DNA of 64,000 bases from Bolinopsis microptera (GCF_026151205.1 NC_087073.1:17255837-17319836), one strand, 5' to 3'; counted from the stretch's first letter, positions 11,278 through 24,716 are shown. Notes: generated by a model not told the origin, from the letters alone. Translations and numbers: made by a program.

Positions 11278-12112
11278 GGGGAAGTAGGGGTCAAATGAAA
11301 CGGGTACAAACTTTTGGATGCAACATCAATACCATACATTGGGATATACTCATATTGGGTACACAAGCTCTTAAGAACGTTCTAAACACTATCAACCCAC
11401 TTCATTCATTAAAATTCAATAATTGTTTATTTAATTAGATGTTTCATTTGACCCTAAGAATTACTGCATTTCAAATTACCAGGGTCAAATGAAACAGGCC
11501 TCCTCAGTGTCAAATGACTTCCCCTACAGGTTGAGAACTGTAGGGGAAGTAGGGGTCAAATGAAACGGGTACAAACTTTTGGATGCAACATCAATACCAT
11601 ACATTGGGATATACTCATATTGGGTACACAAGCTCTTAAGAACGTTCTAAACACTATCAACCCACTTCATTCATTAAAATTCAATAATTGTTTATTTAAT
11701 TAGATGTTTCATTTGACCCTAAGGGGTACTGTTTCATTTGACCAAATCGTATATGGTGAGAGTTTTTCAATACAGCATGTTAATTGTATGTTCCTATGCT
11801 TAAAAACCACTAGAATACTTAAATACGATCACTAATGTTGAAGATTAAATCAAGAAACATTCGGTAAATGTAATTGGTTCAAGCACAGAGGCACCAAATG
11901 TTAAGCGCAACATTCTAGGGAAAGATGAAGTGGAGAGGAAGTAGATTGTAACTCTATAATCAACTTTTCTCATATATTCTAGGAAAGGTATATGTAATAG
12001 GTAATTCAATAGAAGTCGATCCCGCCTGTTTTAAGCCATGACAAGTTAATAGTACTAGAGATATAGCCGTGTTTCATTTGACCCTGGTGTTTCATTTAAC
12101 CCCAGCTTCCCC
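11278..12112. mobile_element. MITE with internal perfect duplication
   Basis: The left end GGGGAAGTAGGGGTCAAATG is mirrored at the right by CATTTAACCCCAGCTTCCCC, each bordered by TA (11276-11277, 12113-12114). A block of about 185 bp is present twice without visible mismatch (about 11275-11459 and 11540-11724). A third inverted end, GTCAAATGACTTCCCC, closes the first block near 11525, so one 250-bp unit is joined to a longer one. Non-coding. Confidence 0.65.
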
Positions 12113-12114
12113 TA

Positions 12115-12777
12115 TACTCTCTCAGTCCGGAAACAGCCCGAAATTTGATTATAAGTTCCCCCTAATAAGATTATACTCTTATAGTAGCACATACGGGGGT
12201 TGGTGAGTCTTTTTTCAAAAGACTCACCAACCCCCTTCGCGGTACTAACTGTTTTTTCGGATAATAATTAAGACACCCACCCCTTTTACCGGCTTTTGCA
12301 GACTAACTGTTGAGAAATCACGGTACTACTACTAACTGTGTCTTGGTATATAGAATAAGATACCCACCCGGCCACCCATAAATTGCTTTAAACAGCTCAT
12401 AGAAACATTGGGAAATGGGCAAATTATACCCACTATTTAGTAGGGGTTTTGATTTCAATGTAGTCGAATTAGATAAAAAGTTACAACAAAATTTTAAAAA
12501 TAAAAAAAAAACTCAAAAAAAAAACCCAAAAAAACCTCAGAACCCATTCCCAAAATTGAAATTTGAGGTAAAATGGGTTTTTTGAGGTTGGACACCCCCC
12601 TTAGTACCATGTATTAACTGTTTTTCTGGGAAATGAGCAGCATACCCACCACTTAGTACAAAAATACTAACTGTCCCACCTACCCCCCCCCCCTCCTTAA
12701 TGAAAGAATGTGATACTGATCTGATACGCGCAAAATACCAGGCAGTTGATCTTGTGTTGCCGGAATTATTTGTGTAT
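12115..12777. other. low-complexity intergenic DNA
   Basis: Contains A-rich runs, C-runs and several repeats of TACTAACTGT. No gene is seen. Confidence 0.4.
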
Positions 12778-12787
12778 TTCCAGTCCC

Positions 12788-14246
12788 TTTTTTTTTTTTT
12801 TTTTTTTTAAATTTTTTAAGAGAGGCTGGGCCAAGATAGCCCACGAGAGGATAGCATTGAGATGCTCTGCCTACCTCTGGGGTGTGGCAACCTTGGGGAA
12901 GGTTGCCGGTGAAATCAGAGTGATTGGTGGAGGATGGTGTAAGATGATATATGAGTCAAAATGATACGCTTAAATGCCAGCTAGGTTTGGAAAAGTAAAA
13001 CGAGACGAGACAGCATATGAGCTAATACTTTAATACTCTTCCGGCACAATTAAGCGTTTGGTGCGGTTTGCGAAATTGACAATTGTGGTGATGTGTTGGT
13101 TGTCGAATATGTCATTGACAGAGAGGTAGTAGTCCTGGAAATATTAACCTCTAATTTGGGCAATAGCTGGACACTGTCCAAGGAAGTGTGAGACAGTTTC
13201 CTCTCCGTCGCCGCACATAGGACAAGCACTGGTGTTTGATTTGCAAATGGTGTGAAGGTGTTTGTTTAAGCCGCAGTGACCCGTGATGAGGTGAACTGCA
13301 GTTCTGTAATCTTGTCTGTTTTTGCTGAGTGTAGTGTTGAGGTTTTTGATGATTTTGGCATGCTTGTGGCCGAGTGTCAGTTTGGTGTGTCTGGGACCGT
13401 CAGTTAACCAAGTTTCCTGATTCAGTCTGTTGACTTTGTTGTCGATTTGACGCTTGATGTAGGATTGTGGAATTGGACACTTCAAAGTGGATTCACTGGT
13501 TGTACCAAGCTTGGCCAGCTCATCTGCTTTTTCGTTCCCCCACAATCCGATGTGTGCTGCAATCCATCGTATCTCTAGCGTGTTGTTGGATCCGAGTGCA
13601 TTAAGAGAGTCGTAACAGTCTCTTGTAGTTCTACTTCGCGTTGAAAGCGCAGAAATAGCTTGTATAGATGAGAGACTGTCAGACCATATGATGATATGTG
13701 TGTTGGTATAGGTAGAGAGATATTTGCAAGCTTCAATGATGGCGGTGAGCTCTGTTTGGTAAACAGTGCAATAATCAGGGAGCTTGAATGATCTTTCTTC
13801 AAGGGTGGTGTTATTGTTGTCAGTTGTGATGATATAGCCAGCCCCGCATCCTGAGTCTGTGAGTGACCCGTCAGTGTAGCAGGTGATCGTTACACTGGTA
13901 ATGTTGTCGATGGTGTTTTGAAGTGAATTTCTATATTCAGTGGTATCGGCTCCAGGAGTTGTGACGGTGAAGTGCCGTCCCAGCATCATGGTTGGTGTTG
14001 TTAGGTCTCTCGTTGCTCTAGGTGGGATAATGAGGTCTGCCATGAATTGTTTGTTGATAGTGGTATGATTTTTGATAGTTCCCTTCCTGAAAGCGATAGT
14101 TTCAAGAGTGAGGCTGCCATAAGCTTGTAGCCTGGCCGCACCCTTTGCTGCTTCGCCTTGCAGGAACAGTATGATGTCAGAAGTGTCGGTGAGGTGATTC
14201 AATGCGATAAAAGGTGTGCTTGGCATGGCACCAGACATCATTCTGA
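12788..14246 (-). mobile_element. 5'-truncated non-LTR retrotransposon with RNase H domain
   Basis: On the minus strand a frame (14246 to 13144) encodes the end of the polyprotein with an RNase H fold: CYTDGSLT (first Asp), YQTELTAI (Glu), IWSDSLSS (Asp) and AHIGLWGNEKADELAK, then a C-terminal zinc motif CPMCGDGEETVSHFLGQC. After a TAA at 13146-13144 the same frame continues with FANRTKRLIVPEEY, so the last 38 or so residues are cut off by a nonsense codon. A 21-nt poly(A) (T-run at 12788-12808) ends the element. Ten-base direct repeats TTCCAGTCCC at 12778-12787 and 14247-14256 are the target duplication; the apparent Met at 14295 is therefore host DNA. It looks like an I/Ingi-type clade member, dead on arrival. 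Confidence 0.85.
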
Positions 14247-14299
14247 TTCCAGTCCCTTGCGTATTTCCAGAATCCAGATCCTTTAACTTAATCATAATT

Positions 14300-15428
14300 T
14301 AATTTTTGCAAAAGCATGATCGCGATAGATCATAGAACTATAGAATAGAAGAATTTGATAAAATTCGGATTAATTTCATGCAACGGAACTCTCTCTAATA
14401 GTAATACTGAATACAGATCATCTGCTACAGGTCTTATCACTTTAAAGGACTAGGAGTTGACCCAACTAACTATTTTACTGTTACGTACACAGTCTCACTA
14501 TCTTTATCTCACTAATTATTCTAGAAATATTGTGGGAGCATTAATTGAGATATTCTATCTTTGCTCTGTACAATTGAGACGACTTCGACTGTACTCGAGG
14601 TGGAATAATGAGGCACATAATATTCACGATTATCAAGTATAAGAAGACTTTCAAATCTGGCGAAATTGAAACTAGTACAGGCTGTATTGAAAATTTCGCC
14701 TGATCTAGTGATCTTGAGAGATCAATTCAATATTGAAAGTAGCTGTCTGTGAAAATACCGTAAGCTGATGAAAATTAAGCCCGCTTTTTAAATAAATTTG
14801 CAAAAACAATTTCTTTAAAACTTTATAATTATAGTTGCTCTGCTTTCTAAAACCATGTCCTAAGAAATTAATAACTGTTAGCATTTTCAATAAGCTCATG
14901 AGTAATGGGCGGGCTTCATATGTTGATAAGAAATTAAGGTACCGCAAGTGCAATCAATATAATACCACAGATCTCGTAATAGTATATTAGAGCTTGATAT
15001 GTGGGCCCTTCCCCTGCAGCTTATCGTAAGATCATAAGCTGCATAATGTAGGTATACCCATATATAATATATATATAATATATTAAAGTCACTATTGTGA
15101 CGGTACATTAGAACCAGACAGAAACAAAGTGTGAAGGGTTATGTAGAGGATTTATGTTTGTGCACTCTACCCCTCTACCCCTCGAGTAATGCTTCATTGC
15201 TTATGATTATTATAGTTGTCTTCTTCTACAAACAAATATGTGCATCCACTTAAACCGTCAAACAAAGAATTCGGGTCGTATCGTTGATGCTAGAACGCAA
15301 TTTGTAGGGTTTTGATAATCGCTATCTGCAGTATCTGTTTCTAGTCATTATTAAATTCATTTTTCATTTTTTCAGGCCTGCACTTCACTAATTGATGAAA
15401 CATAATTGATCATTAACATTATTTTCGT
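14300..15428. other. intergenic, no gene seen
   Basis: AT-rich sequence with only short low-complexity frames. I find no splice-supported exon or repeat family. Confidence 0.35.
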
Positions 15429-15590
15429 CGGCGCCGTAGCCTAGTGGTATCAACTTTGGCTAGGCAGTCCTTGGTTCTTTTTCAGTTCTCCCTGCGAGAT
15501 CCGGTCAGCCAACCAAGTTTCGATTGGTACAGGGCCTATAGGCCTTGGAAATTACAAATGATACAGGTATAGGCCTAGGAAATTACAAAT
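15429..15590 (+). repeat. tRNA-like SINE head
   Basis: The stretch starting GGCGCCGTAGCCTAGTGGTA contains a good tRNA A box (TAGCCTAGTGG) followed about 30 bp later by a degenerate B box (TTGGTTC). No cloverleaf with intact acceptor stem can be drawn, so a tRNA-derived SINE or pseudo-tRNA is more likely than a tRNA gene. It lies just before a LINE tail fragment that might have mobilised it. Confidence 0.4.
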
Positions 15591-15793
15591 TAATTGTTGG
15601 TTGCGGTGATTGGTTCGGGGCTCCTTGTTCAGAAATGCATGAATATCTTCCTTCTCGCTTACACTTGTATGAGCTTGGAGAAGCATCCTGATCGGATGCA
15701 TCATGATCTCGTAATGGGAAGCTTAGCACGCCTTAGTCTAGTAGTAAGCCTTTTGAACTGTAGCAACACTACAGATCTATTAAATTTATTGAG

Positions 15794-16396
15794 ATGCACA
15801 AAGTGCTGGGGCAGGTGTGTATATATTGCGCTACTATTTGGGGTACTAAATCTTTAAATTCCAATCAGTCTTTATTCTCCGCTCAAAAGAAAGCTATTCG
15901 CGCTACTGATTCAGAATATCATAACTATTTTTACGACAAAGAAAAACGTAAACTGCCATCTCACACTAAATCCATTTTCAACAAAATAGGAATTTTGGCT
16001 CTTCCTAATCTCATTGCTAAAACTAAAAGCTGTCTAACTTTGATGCACAAGGTTTTATGGGAGTAGCATCATCAAGTATCTGTAGTATATTTGAAAACTT
16101 ACCGCTTAGAATTACGGTAAGGAGATAACCACAGTATTTTGAAATTAAGTTCAACAGATTACGTAATACGTATCACCGATTATAGCATCCCTAACGTTAT
16201 AGGACCACGATTATATAACAACACGATAAACGAAATAAATAAAACTTTTCCCTTTAACGTACCTAAGTTACACTTACAAGATAAGTTCATTAATTCATTT
16301 AAGGACAACATTGTACGTTACTTACTCGATAAACAAAAACTTGAAGTAAACAACTTTTCGTGGACGGACAAGAACTTTGTCCTTTACAACTTTTAA
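15794..16396 (+). pseudogene. C-terminal tail of a CR1-like reverse transcriptase
   Basis: Two adjacent frames read like the region behind the RT domain. The first (15794-16066) has CATIWGTKS, then SAQKKAIRA and IFNKIGILALPNLI. The second (to 16396) has IPNVIGPRLYNN, FINSFKDNIVRYLL and a terminal stop. In CR1/RTE-like elements these correspond to WG...QKKAIR, L.L..L and the GP.LWN...FK..LK.YL motifs. The frames are separated by stops, so the copy is dead. The family may be the same as the endonuclease piece at 10657, but the connection is not visible. Confidence 0.6.
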
Positions 16397-16399
16397 ACA

Positions 16400-16951
16400 A
16401 AATACTAGCAAAATATAACAGCTGTAAGAATCCTCAACGTTAGTGGAGTCGAGTAAATGAACTGCGATAATGCATTTAATTAACAGTCAGTCACTGCAAG
16501 TGCAATTAATTTTTCAACTTTCACTACCACACTTATATCTTACCTACACATTTTTTAAACGAAATTCCTTGCAGTTGCACACCGCGTAATAATAAAAAAA
16601 AAATACTTGGATTTCTACCGCTTTGATACTGATAGTATGAAAATATTGTTATTATGATTTTTATTTTTTATTAAACAAACATGACAAGAGTTTAGTGGGG
16701 AAATAATATAGTTGATTTATATAATATTGATTATTTATTCTTTAGTGTAGATTAACTTTATTTTTATATTTACTAAGTGTGAAGGATCAACCATATTGCA
16801 TATGTTATTGTTATTGATATTGTTGAATTATTTAATGATAATTTTGAAGTGCAGTGAAGAAAAACTCCAATTGATGCCCAAAGATACTCAGATTGCAAAC
16901 ATACTTGATACTACCGTACGAGACAAATTTATATTCGACATAATATTGATC
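16400..16951. other. intergenic, no gene seen
   Basis: Strongly AT-rich; nothing recognisable. Confidence 0.35.
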
Positions 16952-16959
16952 CGGTGACC

Positions 16960-17047
16960 TTACTGGGCGGCGCTCAGCCTGTCATTCCGACGAATCTTTA
17001 TTCGTTTATGTTGTTTATGAACATAATAGCCTGGGGTCCCCAGGTAA
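16960..17047. mobile_element. 88-bp MITE with 8-bp target duplication
   Basis: Ends TTACTGGG... and ...CCCCAGGTAA form short inverted repeats. The element is flanked by perfect direct repeats CGGTGACC (16952-16959, 17048-17055). Close relatives lie at 30855-30937 (opposite orientation) and 40675-40760 (duplication GTGCAAAT/GTGCCAAT). A related sequence at about 17590-17690 matches both flanks but lacks the insertion. An 8-bp duplication points to hAT- or P-like mobilisation. Confidence 0.8.
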
Positions 17048-17589
17048 CGGTGACCTAAATCAGTAAATGATTTGGGAACGGAAATATGGAATTTTTGCCA
17101 AAAACCACCGCATTTCGTACCCCAAATTAAATCATGGTATTTGGGGATTGTTGTCATTTCTTTGTTTTACAAAAATAAAACTCAATATTTGAAAAAATCA
17201 ATAAAATTAAATATGAAATTTTAAAAAATGACAAGTCAATTTCTTCTTGATCTTCTGGTTCAGGGACGTTTCTTTCTCCATAGTGTGTAGTCCCAGGTGT
17301 ATGTACCTCTAACAAGCTGTTTCATCTTATAAACAGTTTCTCCGCGCGGTGCCTTTGAAAGTTATAGTTTTAACTTTACTTCCAATCCTCCAGTCGGAAT
17401 GGGAGACCGCCGGTGTTTGTTATCCTCCACCACTCTCGAAATTTCACCGCCGTGGCAAATGAAATAGAAGTAGAGCTTGCTGACTTCTAATGGAACGTGT
17501 CCAACCGTCATGAATCATATTTTTAACTTATTATTATATTGATAGTTATAAATCGACAAAGTCATAATTAAAGAAAATGCATGAAAAAT

Positions 17590-17690
17590 AATTTGGGGAA
17601 AATAATGATGGTGACTTAAAATAATAAATTTTGGTACTCCGAAAATATGATGGTTTTTTGGAAAACCACCGACTTTCGTACCTTTTAAAT
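17590..17690. repeat. related empty site of the 88-bp MITE
   Basis: AATAATGATGGTGACTTAAA followed by a stretch with AAAACCACCGACTTTCGTAC resembles the two flanks of the MITE at 16960-17047 joined together. Both are old copies of one dispersed sequence. Confidence 0.5.
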
Positions 17691-17759
17691 ATGTCTCGTA
17701 AAGTACTTGCATCCCTCACAGAAAATGGTCGATTACGCAACGGTGTTATAGTAGGTTAG

Positions 17760-19485
17760 GCTTGACTCTTATATAGAACAGGGTGGGGTATGGGGCCGGG
17801 GGATTCTCATTCAGTAAACATATGTATGTTGGGGGCAGTGCTTATTTCGGTTATTTTGCGATAGTCTAAACGCGATAGCTAGTGCTAGTTAACGGTAACT
17901 ATATATTGTAAACTATGTATCACTTTGCGATAACTAGCGCTATCGTTGCGATAAATAGCGCTATTGCAAAAGAACCCTTATCAGGAACCGTAAACATTAC
18001 AACGGTTATGAATACCATGCCGTGGTATACAGCAGGTTGCCGTGTTATGCAAACATCGTCATTCAAATTGACTAATGAAAAGACAACATTGAACATGTGT
18101 GTCCAAATTTTCTTTGACCAATGAAAAGGCTTAAACTCTTAAACTTAAAGCTTTAAAGGCCACTTGAGAAAATGAGAATATCATAATCAAGAATTTGATT
18201 TGATTTTAAAAGGTTTAACATGAGGATTTGTATATTTTAAGGGATATTGCTTAAAGAAAAAAGCGATGTTTGATTTAATGCTATTTGTTATTTGCATACA
18301 GTTTGATATTAAGGTCATAAAATAAATCAAATGATTGATGGTTAGGAAATTTAATGGTTTTGACATGGTTGTGAAAATGACATGGCTATTTCTTCATCCT
18401 TCGGGAATCGGGATTTTAGTTTATCACCGATATTTGCTTTTATCGGTTAAATTTTACGGTTAAATTTTACCTTTATAACTTAAATTTTGTGTTAACAAAA
18501 AATCTACTCTACTGGTTGCTATTAAATGTGTGATGAAACAAAATATCGTACATTCATACATCAAAAAATATCATGATTCAGTTTCAAATGGTCAAAAATA
18601 TATTTTTAATTTATTTATTTAAATCTATTTTTAAGTATTGTTAATATAACAATGTTATATCACTAGCTCTTATTTAAAATATCAGACCTCGCAATTGTTT
18701 GACAATTTTCAAATCAATCCAGGACGCACGGGATTGTAATGAAAATAACTTTGTGAGGTTGTAATATACTCACAGCGTCATACTCATAGTGACAAATGCA
18801 GGTGGCGTAGATGCTATGCATCAAAGACAATATGGCTTTAAAAATATGAGGGAGAACGAAATCAAAACAAATTTGTTTGATATTTTTAAATTAAAAGCAA
18901 TTCGTTGTTATTTTTAAACATTTATCTATCAGTAATTATCTTACTGGGCGGGGCTAGGTAATCGTTATCGCGAGTTTTTGTAGTTGTCTGGGTGAAATCA
19001 TGACGTGACTTTGAGAACTACCACACCTTGAGTATTTTTACATAATGTCTGGATCAATAATGCTATTACTACTAAACAATGCTTGCACGTACTGCACTAT
19101 TTCGTTTTGCTGACGTATGTGGTTAAATCAAGTATTAAAAATCTTTGCCCTAGTTGGTAAGTGGCATACCTTAACGTAATGTCTTGCTAAAATAATGTAG
19201 TTATTTCTGGTTTGGGAGCTTATTCTACGAGCTTTTTCATTCCTCGTTTAATATGAGTCATTTTTGGACTCTCAGACTACCTAGTTGAGTGTGTACCACA
19301 ACCTAGCACCTTGCCTAAACGTTTGGAATTCTACTGGACCTGTGTGGCAAGCCTGCTCCCCAAATAAACAAAAAACAGTAGCCACACATGATTTGTAACT
19401 ATATTTAAGATCTGAAAGACGTAATTTGTAAAATGGTGAGTTCTAGTTGTAAAGTTAGTAAATTATTGTTTATTATTAATTGCAG
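17760..19485. other. intergenic, no gene seen
   Basis: AT-rich. It includes a small cluster of GCGATAACTAGCGCTATCG palindromes at about 17860-17970 and a possible 21-bp remnant of the TTACTGGGCGG MITE at 18943. No coding region is supported. Confidence 0.35.
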
Positions 19486-19488
19486 TAC

Positions 19489-19680
19489 ATGGACTGGTGA
19501 CTGGAGTATGAGGACTGGTCACTGGATTACGAGGACTGGTCACTAGAGTACGAGGACTAGTCACTGGAGTACGAGGACTGCAGTCACTGGAGTACGAGGT
19601 CTAGTCACTGGAGTACGAAGACTGGTCACTGGAGTACGAGGACTGGTCACTGGAGTACGAGGTCTAGTCAGTGACTAGAT
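19489..19680. repeat. minisatellite, about 20-bp unit
   Basis: About nine tandem copies of a unit like GGACTGGTCACTGGAGTACG, with single-base variants and one unit with an insertion. Confidence 0.85.
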
Positions 19681-20048
19681 CTCAATTCATGTTACGACTT
19701 GATACAAGCTAAGAAATTAGCTTCGTTGATTTGATTCGAGAATTTCATCAAATAATGAACGTTAATAATATGACATGAGGCGTCGCTTGGCAAGTGATCG
19801 TTCACATATTAGGTAAGCTGTCTGTTTCCTTCTTCTCTGTACTCCACTTTGCACAACATAGCTGATAGAGTAATAGCTTTTGTATAGAAATAACAGTAAA
19901 GGAGCCTTCAGTTTTACGTCAGGAGTGGACGAGGGGGGAGGCCGGGGAGGGGGTATGGAAATGCTGACGGTTACTGACGGTAGAAGGGATTTGGGCCCTG
20001 CAGCTGACGTCAGCAAGTTATTTTAGTCTGGCAAATGCTGACATACTT

Positions 20049-20078
20049 GGGGGGGGGGGGGGGGGGGGGGGGGGCGCG
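20049..20078. repeat. G-run
   Basis: An uninterrupted run of more than 20 G followed by CGCGGGG; G-quadruplex-prone and prone to sequencing error. Confidence 0.8.
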
Positions 20079-20099
20079 GGGAGTCTGGGTCGTTTAACG

Positions 20100-23000
20100 C
20101 TAACAGTCGCTGACTGAGAGTGAGAGGGGAGTGGTTAGAATGACCAAAACTTGCTGAAGTAATATGTGAACGCTTCCCAAGATTTTTAAAAACCAATGCT
20201 GACTAGGTTGTTCACGTTAATCTCTAACGTTAACAAAAGACCGGAAAGTAATTATTGAACTAACATTGTACGTGGCTCATCACAATATTAATTGATAACA
20301 TGTTACTTGCACCACCTTCATTATTTTACTTTTCATATCAGTCCACATTCCAAGCTCGCCACAAGCTGGGATATTAACTTTCGTCATTAATATAGCCTAT
20401 AAAGCTGTAAGCTTCGTTGTTTTTTAGCATAGTTGTCAAGTCGACAACATTTTTATTATTATCTCTTCCGCCCTAAAGCCTTATCTTGGAAACGTTTATA
20501 ATAAAGGAAATGAGTTAATATTTGTTTGTCGTGTTGTGTTCCACAAATTCAAAGAGTTTAACCTTTGTTCTTAAAACAATTTCCATGCTCAGGAATCAGC
20601 TTGTTTGGAAACATTGTGGGTATATATAGTGCACGGTTATGCAGCTACATTTGGTAATGGGGTAAGATATTTTAACAATATTCATACTATGTATTATAAC
20701 CGGCTATAAGTTACAACCGGTTATAGTTATATATATAGTTATATAAGTATGTAACTTTAACCGGTTGTAACCCTTTACTTTCCAGTTCCCATTCCGGCCA
20801 TTATCCCATAACCCATTGTTCTCATTCCAGGTCTTTCTACGCTAACACTCCTAGCCCAGATATTGGTAATAAACATTAAACAGTGGCAGTTTGAGCATGT
20901 TTGTTCAGAAGCTCAGTAAGTAGAGGCTGCAACTGAAGGTACATTATTGTGATGTTGCCTGGTTGCCGAATTCTGTACTATGTAACCACCTCCCATTATC
21001 CTCATCTTTAGTCAGGCTTCTTTCACTCTTACATGGCACAGATGGCACTCATGGTCATTTGTAATTAGCAGTAATGACATGAGTAGAGCTTGCTTTGCAA
21101 TTACATGTCATACTTTACAGCTACTATAACACATATTAATTGATCCTCCCACTCTTAACACATAATATCACTATGTCAGACACAATGAGGAACCTCTCTC
21201 GTATGTTAAAACGAGTTCTATATTCAAGAGATTGAAACTAAGGGGGTCTAAGTAAGAGCTTAAAGGTGCTAATTACCTCTAAGGCCTCTATTTAGATCCC
21301 TTAGTACTCGTTACAGTGCCAAGGATCTATTATAATTAACGTTAAATATATTGTTGTAGCTTCTTTAATTAATAATTTTATTTGTAACTCATTCTTTGTC
21401 CCTTTCTAACATCTTTTTTAGTGTAGCCTTTATGGCTCTGTTTCTCTAACAGTACAGTCTGATATATACTGTATAGGTATAGACACAACCTTGTGCTCAT
21501 AGTTTAAGATTCAAACTATTAATTAAGTTTATCAATTTCAAGTTTCAGTAGGGCGAGAGAGCTTGAAAATATTCCTCCCCGTTGTACCGAAATGGGTCTT
21601 TAAGTGTTATTTTATAAACCCAACGTTAAGAATTGAGTTCTCTGCAACTGTATAATGTGTATATACTCCTTGGCCAAGTTTTTGTTTTTGAATGTCCCAA
21701 CATTTTCGTTGTACGTGAATCGTGATTTGCCATGTTAGCAATATTAACATATCTCTGTTTATTGAAGGTCTCAGTTTAGTATTTGAAAATGCAGTTGGCT
21801 GTCTTCCTTAGAATCCATCAACTGTATCTTATTAACCACCCTACCTACAATTATACACTACAACCTTGTATCATAGCATTAAACTTATTGTGATAATTTG
21901 TAAAGCTGTAAAGACAAAAGTCTCGTCTGGTTTTGTTTCAGTACATGTTCAGACAATGGAACAGCTGGCGTGAGGTCGTTGCTTAGTTAGTCACTTAATT
22001 AAAAGCTGTTGATATGAATACAGTTTAAAATTTCAGCAATTTCACTGTACTTTATTTAATTGTATTTATACATTGTATTTGAGACTACAGATATGAAAAA
22101 AGTGTTGATAAAGACTTGTCAACAAGTTGGCACGAATCAAGACGAACCCAAATTCCACTACTTTTCATGTCCCTGCGGCTGCAATGATATCTCTCTAGTT
22201 GTTTATCTGTAGTTTACTTTATTCTTCTAGATGCTTTGCTCTACTAAGGTACGTTTTAATATTGGTGATAAGTAATAGATAATCGCTTTTTAATTACATT
22301 TACCACGTTCAATAGAACTATTTATCACAGTGCTGGCAAGCACGACCGTTAACATTTACACCCCCTTTACACAGTACACGCACATGTTGCTGAAATTAAA
22401 CTGCACATATCAGTTAAAATTGGACATCTAGCGCTATAAGATGCCGAATTTTAACTATCGCTAAAGAACCTTATCACTCTGTGAACTGGAACTTAAATAT
22501 GTGATATGTCTGCCATAGCTGCATTTTATCGGGATTTGTACTATTTAAATTTAATGGTAAAGGTATGACATAAGAGTCCCCACTGAAGCGGTTCTTGATT
22601 ACTTAATTATATAATCTGTATCTTTTATAGCTCTATGCTTACTTTACCCATCAGTATTACTGTCGAAATATAAAGCTGCTCCACTAACCTCTTCCAGTGG
22701 TTTTATTCCGTTTAATCCCTCTCATATAAAGTTCACTGTAGTTACATCATAGGGAGACAAATGGTATCTAAAAATTTGTTAACCCACCTGTCAAGACTTC
22801 CAAATCTACCAAATTACTCGGTGAAATTTGATCGGTCAGACAATTTCTGTTAGATTTGAATAGCGGGAGAAATACTGCATGACGTGAGGCATTAAATTCT
22901 TGACATTTCTATTTAAATGGTCCCAATATTGATCTTGATTTCACTAGTTATTGCGAGCTACCTATTAAGCATTGGTAGGGAAGATCTTGCTGTAGACTTT

Positions 23001-23975
23001 TAGAGTTATAACACTTCTATTCCACAGAATTACTTTCCCTTTTTGAGTCTGATCTGGTGGTATGGGTTTATGTAACATTACCAAACTATTCTCGTACTGA
23101 TTTAAGCTTATCTTATACTTTAATTATAGTTGTCGTATTCCCATGGGGACTGCAGAGATTAGGGATGAATGCTTTCTAGAGGGGTGTGATTATCAGTTTC
23201 TCATAAACTTCATTAAGCACAAAAAAGTAAAAGCTTTCCGGCTTATACAGATAAATCGGCTTTTTTGTAGTTACGGCAAAACGAGTAGGAATATGACTTT
23301 TATTTTGTTCATTTTGAAAATATGAACCTACCTACTGGAGATCATGTCAACCTCCATTGATATGAGAAATACATTCAATAAAATGTCAATGAAATTTAGC
23401 CGGTCAGACGATTTGAATTATAATTCACCAGCCATGGACATATCCAAATACGGAATTCCATGACATTTAGGATTAGCTTCACGTCCTTGAATTTAATCTA
23501 TAAATTTCTCATCATGATATATTTGTCACGACCTAGAATATGTCATATTATTTTAAACCACGTGTTTGTACACGTGGCCGGTTTAGTGGAATGAGTTTAT
23601 CTTGACAAGTCACAAGACTACCTGAAAGTTATAGAGTTAGACTAAATTTAATCGCGTAATGACCCTTTTTATGAAATTCTGATATTCTAACGTGCTATCT
23701 TAAAGTTAATTTTTATCGTTAAAAGATCGTTTTGGGATGGACAGCGAAATGGTTAATACTATCAACTGGTACGCAGTCTAGATACAGTCCACAAATTGCG
23801 TCCTAACCAGTCGACCACCAAGTCAATATACTATAGAGCTATAATATAGGTTGTCACGTTGGATTAGCACAATATACGGGGCTCGCACCTAACAGAGCAA
23901 CAGGCTCTCCGTTAGGGCCTGTATTATAACTGCTTCAACACGTATTGGACTTGTTACAAGGTTAATTAATTGCAT
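20100..23975. other. long intergenic stretch, no gene seen
   Basis: Nearly 4 kb of AT-rich DNA. I find no exon pair, no RNA gene and no clear transposon end. Short palindromes such as ACCGGTTATAGTTATA near 20700-20770 are the only structure noted. Confidence 0.35.
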
Positions 23976-24716
23976 TATACCTTACAAGACATTTTTATAA
24001 CGTACGAAATGCGACGGTTTTCCCGAAATTTCGCCATATTTTCGGACCGCCAAAATTTCGGTCGTCGTAATAGAATCCGTTGCATTATTTTTAGCTTATT
24101 CCAATAATTGTGGCTTCATCGATCCATTTTGTTTTTGAAAAGTTAGTGATATGATGGTGGGACAAATAAACACAATATTCCATGATGAATTTAATGTCAA
24201 GTTATACGTTTTAAATTTACAATAAATCACATTTATGTGCTAACATAAATGTCTTATAGACTAAGTCAAAATAAACAATTTAATACCAAACTTGATTGAC
24301 GATGTCAATCCGTCGAGATCGTTGCTCTGCGAGGCAGAGCAACGATCGACGACGAAGCAAGAATGCTAGTTCGCGAAGGGGGTGATGCAACGACCATTAA
24401 TGACCATTAATGACAATGTCAGTTTTGCCAAAATTTCAAATACTGACATTAATGGTCATGTTTTTTTTCGCACTTCCTGGAACAAGAAGGACGGACACGA
24501 GGACCACTTAGAACCTACCTAAAGTTAATTAACAATAAGTAGACGGTACTTTACGTCTTGGAAGGGGATGAAAAGTTAATTTTACAACTTTCTCAAACAC
24601 TCATATTACCACATATTACAACTAACCCAATTATACCATAACAATTAATGAAGATCGCTATCTAAGCTCTATTTAAGAAAGAGATTTATACCAATGATAA
24701 CATCAAGCATCAAGGT

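Noticed and set aside
15429..15510. Functional tRNA gene
   Set aside because: A good A box but poor B box, and no acceptor or anticodon stem can be paired.
18943..18964. 21-bp TTACTGGGCGGGGCTAGGTAA as a fourth copy of the 88-bp MITE
   Set aside because: Too short, and the flanking 8 bp agree at only six positions; could be chance.
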